Of a stretch of DNA of 10,436 nucleotides, positions 6,613 through 10,436 are shown in pieces. The DNA is from CAYQTL01 sp964420405. Lineage in GTDB: Bacteria > Acidobacteriota > Thermoanaerobaculia > Thermoanaerobaculales > Sulfomarinibacteraceae. Position 1 is the stretch's first letter. Each line of letters opens with the position of its first letter. A program made the translations under genes and the position numbers. The stretch lies in NCBI GenBank assembly GCA_964420405.1, contig CAYQTL010000110.1, positions 1 to 10,436 of the forward strand. Direction: 5' to 3'. The notes under the pieces are model-generated. The model searched no databases, was not told the origin of the DNA, and worked only from the letters and a program-made list of their open reading frames with translations.

Positions 6613-6629
6613 CCGGCCCAGACGGCCGG
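6613..6629 (+). terminator. weak hairpin after the flavoprotein cluster
   Basis: A perfect 6-bp stem, CCGGCC (6613-6618) with GGCCGG (6624-6629) and a CAGAC loop, lies 30 bases past the stop of the small CxxC protein. It is followed only by TTCG rather than a T tract, so it may be a Rho-dependent or processing site, or a chance hairpin in GC-rich DNA. Confidence 0.25.
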
Positions 6630-6711
6630 TTCGCGGTGCCAGCCCGGGACTGCCGAGGCCCCGGCGCCGCTCTCCGGACCGGCCTACGAGGTCGTCGCAG
6701 CGCGGCCGCGG

Positions 6712-6717
6712 TATCAT
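6712..6717 (+). promoter_or_regulatory. candidate -10 box TATCAT, leaderless start of the sensor kinase
   Basis: TATCAT fits TANNNT and stands out in strongly GC-rich DNA. It ends nine bases before the GTG start at 6727, so transcription would begin at or within a few bases of the start codon. No Shine-Dalgarno sequence precedes the GTG, which fits a leaderless message. No clear -35 box is seen. Confidence 0.5.
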
Positions 6718-6726
6718 TCGTCCGAC

Positions 6727-9192
6727 GTGCCCGGTCACGACGCGCTCACGCAGATCCGGCCGGAAACGGCCGGCGGGTCGTCTCCGGCGACGTCCGGACC
6801 GAGCCCCCGCGGCAGGCGCTACGCCCTCCTCTTCGGCGCGATCGCCATCGCGCTCGCGATGGCGGGGCTGGCCGGATGGGTGCTCAACAACCTCACGCTC
6901 GCCGCGCTCCTGCCGGGCGCGATCCCGATGGCCCCCTTCACCGCGGCCTCCATTCTGGTCCTGACGGTGACCGCTCTCGGGACCGTGGCGGGCGCTTGGC
7001 GGGGCACCTCCCGGTGGGCGGCCGCGGCGGCCGCGAGCGTCGTCGGTCTGCTCGGCCTGACGGTGATGCTCAAGCTCGCCCCCGGCGGCGGACTCGATCT
7101 CGAGGGGCTCGTCCTTCCGGAGATGGGACGCATCGGCCCGTTCCCGCTCGGCCGGATGTCGCCCTCGACGGGTGCCGCGATCCTCCTCGCAGCCATCTCG
7201 ACGCTGCTCTCCCTACGACACATCCGCCACGGCATCGGCCGCGCTGGGGCCCTGACCGCCGCCACGCTGGGGCTCGGCTCAGCCGCGCTCGGGCTCGTCT
7301 TCACCGCCGGGTACGCGGTCGGCGCGCCGCTCCTGTACCAGACGTCGACCATCCCGATGGCGCTCAGCACCGGGCTCGCGATGATCGGTCTCGGGCTGGT
7401 CTGCGTGCTCGCCGCCGGACGGGAGGCCGTGACGCCCCTTTTCGGGGCGCCGGAGTCGGTGCAGTCGCGGATCGTGCGCAGGTTTCTGCCGGTCCTGTTC
7501 GCGGTCATGGCGGTGCAGCTGATCTGGATTCCGGCCGCCCTGCAGCTGCCGTTCCTCGACGCTCCGCTCGCGGTGGCGGTCGCCTTCACCGTGCTCACCG
7601 TCGCCGCCGGCATCGTGATCGCCCGCAGCGTCCGATCGGTGTCCCGGCGGATCGAGAGCACCGAAGCCGCCCTCCGCCGCAGCGAGGAGCTGTACCGGAA
7701 GTTCTTCGACCACGCCGCGGACGCGATTCTCGTCGCCGACGCCGACTCCGGCGTCATCGTGGACGCCAACCGGCAGGCCGAGGCACTCACCGGCCGAGAC
7801 CGCGACGAGCTCATCGGCATGCATCAGATCAGGATCCATCCGCCCGATGGCGGGGGGCGGCACCGCGCAGGCCGTCGCTTCTCCGCCGACGCCCCGACCG
7901 GAGCGGTCAGGGAGCTGGAGGTGGTGCGCCGCGACGGCCGACGGATCCCGGTCGAGGTCAGCTCCGCCGGCACCGTCGACCGCGGCGGCCGCCGCCTCCA
8001 CATCGGCTACTTCCGCGACCTCTCGGCGCGCCGTGAGCTCGAGGCGAGGGCGCGGCAGGCCGAGAAGATGGACGCCATCGGCCAGCTCGCCGGGGGGATC
8101 GCCCACGACTTCAACAACCAGCTCTCGGCGATCCTCGGCTCCGCCGAGCTGCTCGCGGCCAGGGCAGAGGACCCCGAGCTGCGACGGCAGGTCGAGCGGA
8201 TCGCCAGCAGCGCCCACCGCGCCGGCGACCTCACCCGGCAGCTGCTCGCATTCGCGCACCGCGGGGCCTACCGGCGCGAGGAGGTGGACGTCGACGACGT
8301 CGTCCACGCCGTCGTCACACTTCTCGAGCGCAGCGTCGACAAGAGCGTGCGCATCGAGCACCGCCGATGGCACGAGCCTGCGATCATCAGCGGCGATCCG
8401 GCACAGCTCCAGACGGCGCTGCTCGACCTCGGGCTCAACGCGCGCGACGCGATGCCGGAGGGCGGCGACCTCGTGTTCACGGTCCGGACCACCCGGCTCG
8501 ACGGTGCGCCCGCCGGCGTCAGTCCGGCGCTCTCCCCGGGCAGGTACGTCACGGTCGAGGTCCGGGACACCGGCGTCGGTATGACCGACGAGGTCCGTCG
8601 CAGAGCGTTCGAGCCGTTCTTCAGCACCAAGCCCGCCGGGACCGCGACGGGCATGGGACTCGCGGCCGCGTACGGCACCGTCAGCAGGTGCGGCGGCGGG
8701 ATCGGCGTCGCGAGCCGCCCCGGCGAGGGCACCGTCGTCACGGTCTTCCTCCCTGTCACCGACGGGGTCCGCACCCCCAGCGGTCCGCTGCCACCGGTCA
8801 GGAGAGACGAGCCGCGACGGGCCCGCGTCGTGGTCGTGGACGACGAGGAGGCCGTCCGGGAGGCGATCGTGGAGATGGCCGAGATGCTGGGACACTCGGC
8901 GGCCGGCTACGGTGACGGTGCCGAGGCGCTCGCGGCGTTCGACGCGGACGCGGGTCGGTTCGACCTGGTCGTGCTGGATCTCACGATGCCGGGGATGAGC
9001 GGCCGCGAGGTGTTCGCCGCGTTGCGCGCCCGCCGGACGGACCTGCCGGTGGTGCTGTCGTCGGGTCACAGCCTGGAGGACGAGGCCCGGGAGATGCTCC
9101 AGCAGGGTCCCGTGGCGTTTCTCCAGAAGCCGTACCGGCTCGCCGACCTCCGCACCACCATCGAGCGGCTGCTCGCACAGGCCGGGGGGTAG
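6727..9192 (+). CDS. membrane-bound PAS hybrid histidine kinase with fused receiver
   Basis: The 821-residue product has about eight membrane segments between residues 32 and 300, with a larger loop near 118-146. A linker helix leads to a PAS domain (about 321-433). The HisKA helix follows with phospho-accepting His460 in GGIAHDFNNQ. The ATPase has an N box with Asn571 (NARDAMPEGG), DTGVGM at 614-619, FEPFFSTK at 628-635 and the G2 loop TATGMGL at 639-645. The receiver (about 699-817) keeps the acidic pair Asp705-Asp706, phospho-accepting Asp751 and Lys801. It should sense a membrane or cytoplasmic signal and pass phosphate from His460 to Asp751; an outside phosphotransfer partner is presumably encoded elsewhere. 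The frame is open upstream to 6202, but the GTG at 6727 is the best start: it follows a -10 box and leaves a short cytoplasmic tail before the first membrane helix. Confidence 0.92.
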   Translation: MPGHDALTQIRPETAGGSSPATSGPSPRGRRYALLFGAIAIALAMAGLAGWVLNNLTLAALLPGAIPMAPFTAASILVLTVTALGTVAGAWRGTSRWAAAAAASVVGLLGLTVMLKLAPGGGLDLEGLVLPEMGRIGPFPLGRMSPSTGAAILLAAISTLLSLRHIRHGIGRAGALTAATLGLGSAALGLVFTAGYAVGAPLLYQTSTIPMALSTGLAMIGLGLVCVLAAGREAVTPLFGAPESVQSRIVRRFLPVLFAVMAVQLIWIPAALQLPFLDAPLAVAVAFTVLTVAAGIVIARSVRSVSRRIESTEAALRRSEELYRKFFDHAADAILVADADSGVIVDANRQAEALTGRDRDELIGMHQIRIHPPDGGGRHRAGRRFSADAPTGAVRELEVVRRDGRRIPVEVSSAGTVDRGGRRLHIGYFRDLSARRELEARARQAEKMDAIGQLAGGIAHDFNNQLSAILGSAELLAARAEDPELRRQVERIASSAHRAGDLTRQLLAFAHRGAYRREEVDVDDVVHAVVTLLERSVDKSVRIEHRRWHEPAIISGDPAQLQTALLDLGLNARDAMPEGGDLVFTVRTTRLDGAPAGVSPALSPGRYVTVEVRDTGVGMTDEVRRRAFEPFFSTKPAGTATGMGLAAAYGTVSRCGGGIGVASRPGEGTVVTVFLPVTDGVRTPSGPLPPVRRDEPRRARVVVVDDEEAVREAIVEMAEMLGHSAAGYGDGAEALAAFDADAGRFDLVVLDLTMPGMSGREVFAALRARRTDLPVVLSSGHSLEDEAREMLQQGPVAFLQKPYRLADLRTTIERLLAQAGG

Positions 9193-9206
9193 ATCGGAGA
9201 GGTCGG

Positions 9207-9227
9207 CCCGGCGTCGTGGGCGTCGGG
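9207..9227 (+). terminator. possible hairpin terminator after the kinase
   Basis: Arms CCCGGCG (9207-9213) and CGTCGGG (9221-9227) pair over seven bases, one a G-U, with a seven-base loop, 14 bases after the kinase stop. Only TTG follows, so it lacks the U tract of a classical intrinsic terminator. The position suits a terminator between two separately transcribed genes. Confidence 0.3.
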
Positions 9228-9361
9228 TTGCCAGCGCACTCCCGGGGTGCTCGGCGTCATCGCCCCCGGAAGCCCCCGGATGCTGCCGTTCCCGGACACT
9301 CGCAGGACCTGTCGCCGTTCACAGGCCGTGATCCCACGCCCGACGACCCTCCGGTCCGATC

Positions 9362-9390
9362 TTGCCGGCGACGCCACGAGCGGCTAGCGT
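9362..9390 (+). promoter_or_regulatory. candidate promoter TTGCCG-17-TAGCGT for the nitrilase-family gene
   Basis: A TTGCCG -35-like box (9362-9367) is exactly 17 bases from TAGCGT (9385-9390), a TANNNT -10 box. The ATG at 9398 begins seven bases further on and has no Shine-Dalgarno sequence, so the message would be leaderless or nearly so. Just upstream is an exact 9-bp direct repeat GCCCCCGGA (9262-9270 and 9272-9280) of unknown meaning. Confidence 0.5.
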
Positions 9391-9397
9391 GACGGTC

Positions 9398-10225
9398 ATG
9401 GACGATGCCGTCATGACCGTGGCCCTGGTGACCGAGGTCTTTCCCGACGTGGACCGCGAAGGCCGACTCGCCGAGGTGCTTCGCCGCGCCCGGGAGGCGG
9501 GCGCCGACCTGGCGGTGCTGCCGGAGCTGCCGCTCGACCGGTGGGCGCCGGCACGCCGCTCGCCGTCGGACGACGACGCCGAGCCGCCGGATGGACCACG
9601 CGCACGGCGACTGGGCGAGGCCGCCCGGGACGCCGGCATGGCGCTCTTCGGCGGCGCGATCGTGCGGGATCCGGAGCGCGGCCGCCGGACCAACACCGCC
9701 CTGCTGTACGGCCCCGACGGCCGCCTCCTCCTGGCCTACCGCAAGGCCCATCTGCCCCACGAGCCCGGCTTCTGGGAGGCCGACCACTACGAGCCGGGGG
9801 ACGACCTCCCCCACCCTACGCGCGACCTGCCCCTGGCCACGGCGGTGCAGATCTGCTCGGACATCAACCGGCCTGCCGGCGCTCTGCTGGCTGCCGCTGT
9901 GGGCGCCGAGGTCGTGCTGCACCCGCGGGCCACGCCGACGCTCAGCTTCCCGCGGTGGGAGCTGGTGCTCCGGGCGGCTGCCGTGACCGGTGCGACCTGG
10001 GTGGTGTCGGTCAACCGGCCGCGCCCCGAGGGCGACGCGCCGATCGGCGGACCGTCGATCGTCGTGGCCCCGAACGGCGACGTGGTGCTGCGCTCGGTGG
10101 AGCCCGTCGCGACCTTCGAGCTGACACGCTCCGCGGTCGTCGCCGCCCGAGCCACCTACCCCGGCGACCTTCCGGTGCGCGCCGCGCTGTACGCACGAGG
10201 ATGGGCCGAGGTCGCCGGCCAGTAG
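9398..10225 (+). CDS. nitrilase-superfamily carbon-nitrogen hydrolase
   Basis: The 275-residue product has the Glu-Lys-Cys triad of the superfamily: Glu43 in LAVLPELPLD, Lys116 in AYRKAHLP and Cys153 in QICSDINRPAG. The usual supporting glutamate region (HEPGFWEADHYEPGD, about 121-135) is also present. Such enzymes hydrolyse amides, nitriles or carbamoyl groups through a cysteine thioester in the cytoplasm. Length fits a single-domain amidase; nothing identifies the substrate, though omega-amidase-like, N-carbamoyl or aliphatic amide substrates are all possible. The ATG at 9398 is favoured because it lies seven bases past a -10 box; ATG 9413, five codons in, is an alternative that still keeps the first beta strand (TVALVTEVF). 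The gene stands alone, 205 bases after the kinase. Confidence 0.88.
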   Translation: MDDAVMTVALVTEVFPDVDREGRLAEVLRRAREAGADLAVLPELPLDRWAPARRSPSDDDAEPPDGPRARRLGEAARDAGMALFGGAIVRDPERGRRTNTALLYGPDGRLLLAYRKAHLPHEPGFWEADHYEPGDDLPHPTRDLPLATAVQICSDINRPAGALLAAAVGAEVVLHPRATPTLSFPRWELVLRAAAVTGATWVVSVNRPRPEGDAPIGGPSIVVAPNGDVVLRSVEPVATFELTRSAVVAARATYPGDLPVRAALYARGWAEVAGQ

Positions 10226-10436
10226 CGCCGTTCCAGCGAGCCCGGACAGGTGCGGGCCGGCCGGATCGTCGCGCCGGTCCACGGCCGGCATGATCCGCAG
10301 CGCCAGCTTCCGGCTCGAGTGCGCCGTAGCGCCACCCACCGTAGCGCCACCCTCCAGGTGGCAGGCTTCGCAGGCCGATGCGGGCTCACGGGGATCGGTT
10401 CCCAGGGCTCGGACGTCGCCTGCCGGCTGGAAGCCG
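10226..10436. other. right edge: unassigned, with minus-strand CxxCH-containing open frame
   Basis: No complete gene can be supported. On the minus strand a frame is open from the window end and reads DPREPASACEACHLEGG, whose CEACH (about 10384-10370) is a c-type haem attachment motif, and later GPHLSGLAG, a phrase like that after the haem site in class I cytochromes. The frame then continues antisense through the nitrilase gene without a stop, so it cannot be an intact normal gene ending here. It may be a decayed or frameshifted cytochrome remnant, or chance. A 15-bp direct repeat and a GCCACC/GGTGGC hairpin (10346-10362) also lie here. Confidence 0.35.
10326..10355. repeat. 15-bp tandem direct repeat
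   Basis: Two adjacent 15-bp units, GTAGCGCCACCCACC (10326-10340) and GTAGCGCCACCCTCC (10341-10355), differ at one base. The second overlaps a 6-bp perfect hairpin, GCCACC (10346-10351) and GGTGGC (10357-10362). In the minus-strand haem-motif frame the repeat is an in-frame doubling of GGAT(V/A). Confidence 0.7.

Noticed and set aside
6202..6726. A longer N-terminus for the sensor kinase reaching 6202
   Set aside because: It would overlap the end of the flavoprotein and the entire small CxxC gene in another frame, and its translation has no membrane or domain character.
7279..9069. A 596-codon minus-strand open frame under the kinase
   Set aside because: It is antisense to the HisKA, ATPase and receiver motifs of the kinase, which are clearly the real protein. 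Composition is that of a GC-rich shadow.
9193..9397. A gene or small RNA between the kinase and the nitrilase-family gene
   Set aside because: No frame with a ribosome site or domain pattern is seen. The stretch is explained by a weak hairpin, a 9-bp direct repeat and a promoter.
1..10436. CRISPR array, prophage, insertion sequence or toxin-antitoxin defence module
   Set aside because: No regularly spaced repeats, transposase, integrase, terminal inverted repeats or toxin-like small gene pairs were seen. The content looks like ordinary chromosome.

Overview
This is a high-GC, gene-dense bacterial chromosome segment. It holds two divergent gene clusters followed by two stand-alone genes. Coding-strand use is consistent: genes on the left (about 231-4748) run on the minus strand and genes on the right (about 4891-10225) run on the plus strand, starting from a short divergent control region at about 4749-4890. 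An MglA-type polarity GTPase beside Der, a hybrid PAS histidine kinase, and an intergenic repeat resembling the dispersed type that gives spurious 'VILSE...' translations together suggest Acidobacteriota or a related high-GC Gram-negative lineage (for example Gemmatimonadota, Myxococcota or Eisenbacteria-like groups). The phylum is an inference; no rRNA or other marker is present to settle it.

Minus-strand operon, in transcription order: a small lipoprotein with a possible NTF2-like fold (4748-4218); the double-GTPase ribosome-assembly factor Der (4221-2890, start overlapping the lipoprotein stop as GTGA); an MglA-like small GTPase carrying a very long disordered extension and a C-terminal beta-rich module (2880-853, 9 bases after Der); and a MerR-type regulator with a C-terminal coiled coil (878-231, overlapping the previous gene by 26 bases). 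The tight spacing implies one transcript joining ribosome maturation, a cell-polarity or cytoskeletal switch and a regulator. Downstream lies a 230-base non-coding edge with a hexamer tandem repeat and a palindromic dispersed repeat.

Plus-strand side: a possible 9-residue leader peptide overlaps the start of a CoA-disulfide-reductase-type flavoprotein (4917-6284), whose stop overlaps a 100-residue CxxC/coiled-coil protein (6281-6583). Then come an orphan hybrid sensor kinase with a repeat-built membrane sensor domain (6727-9192) and a nitrilase-superfamily amidohydrolase (9398-10225). The last two appear to have TANNNT -10 boxes 7-9 bases from the start codon, which suggests leaderless transcripts.

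The right edge (10226-10436) holds no convincing complete gene. It has a 15-bp direct repeat and a minus-strand open frame with a CxxCH haem-type motif that may be a cytochrome fragment. No tRNA, rRNA, CRISPR array or insertion sequence was seen. The most unusual items are the MglA fusion, the three-fold repeat in the kinase sensor domain, the flavoprotein/CxxC-protein pair with its leader ORF, and the haem-motif fragment.
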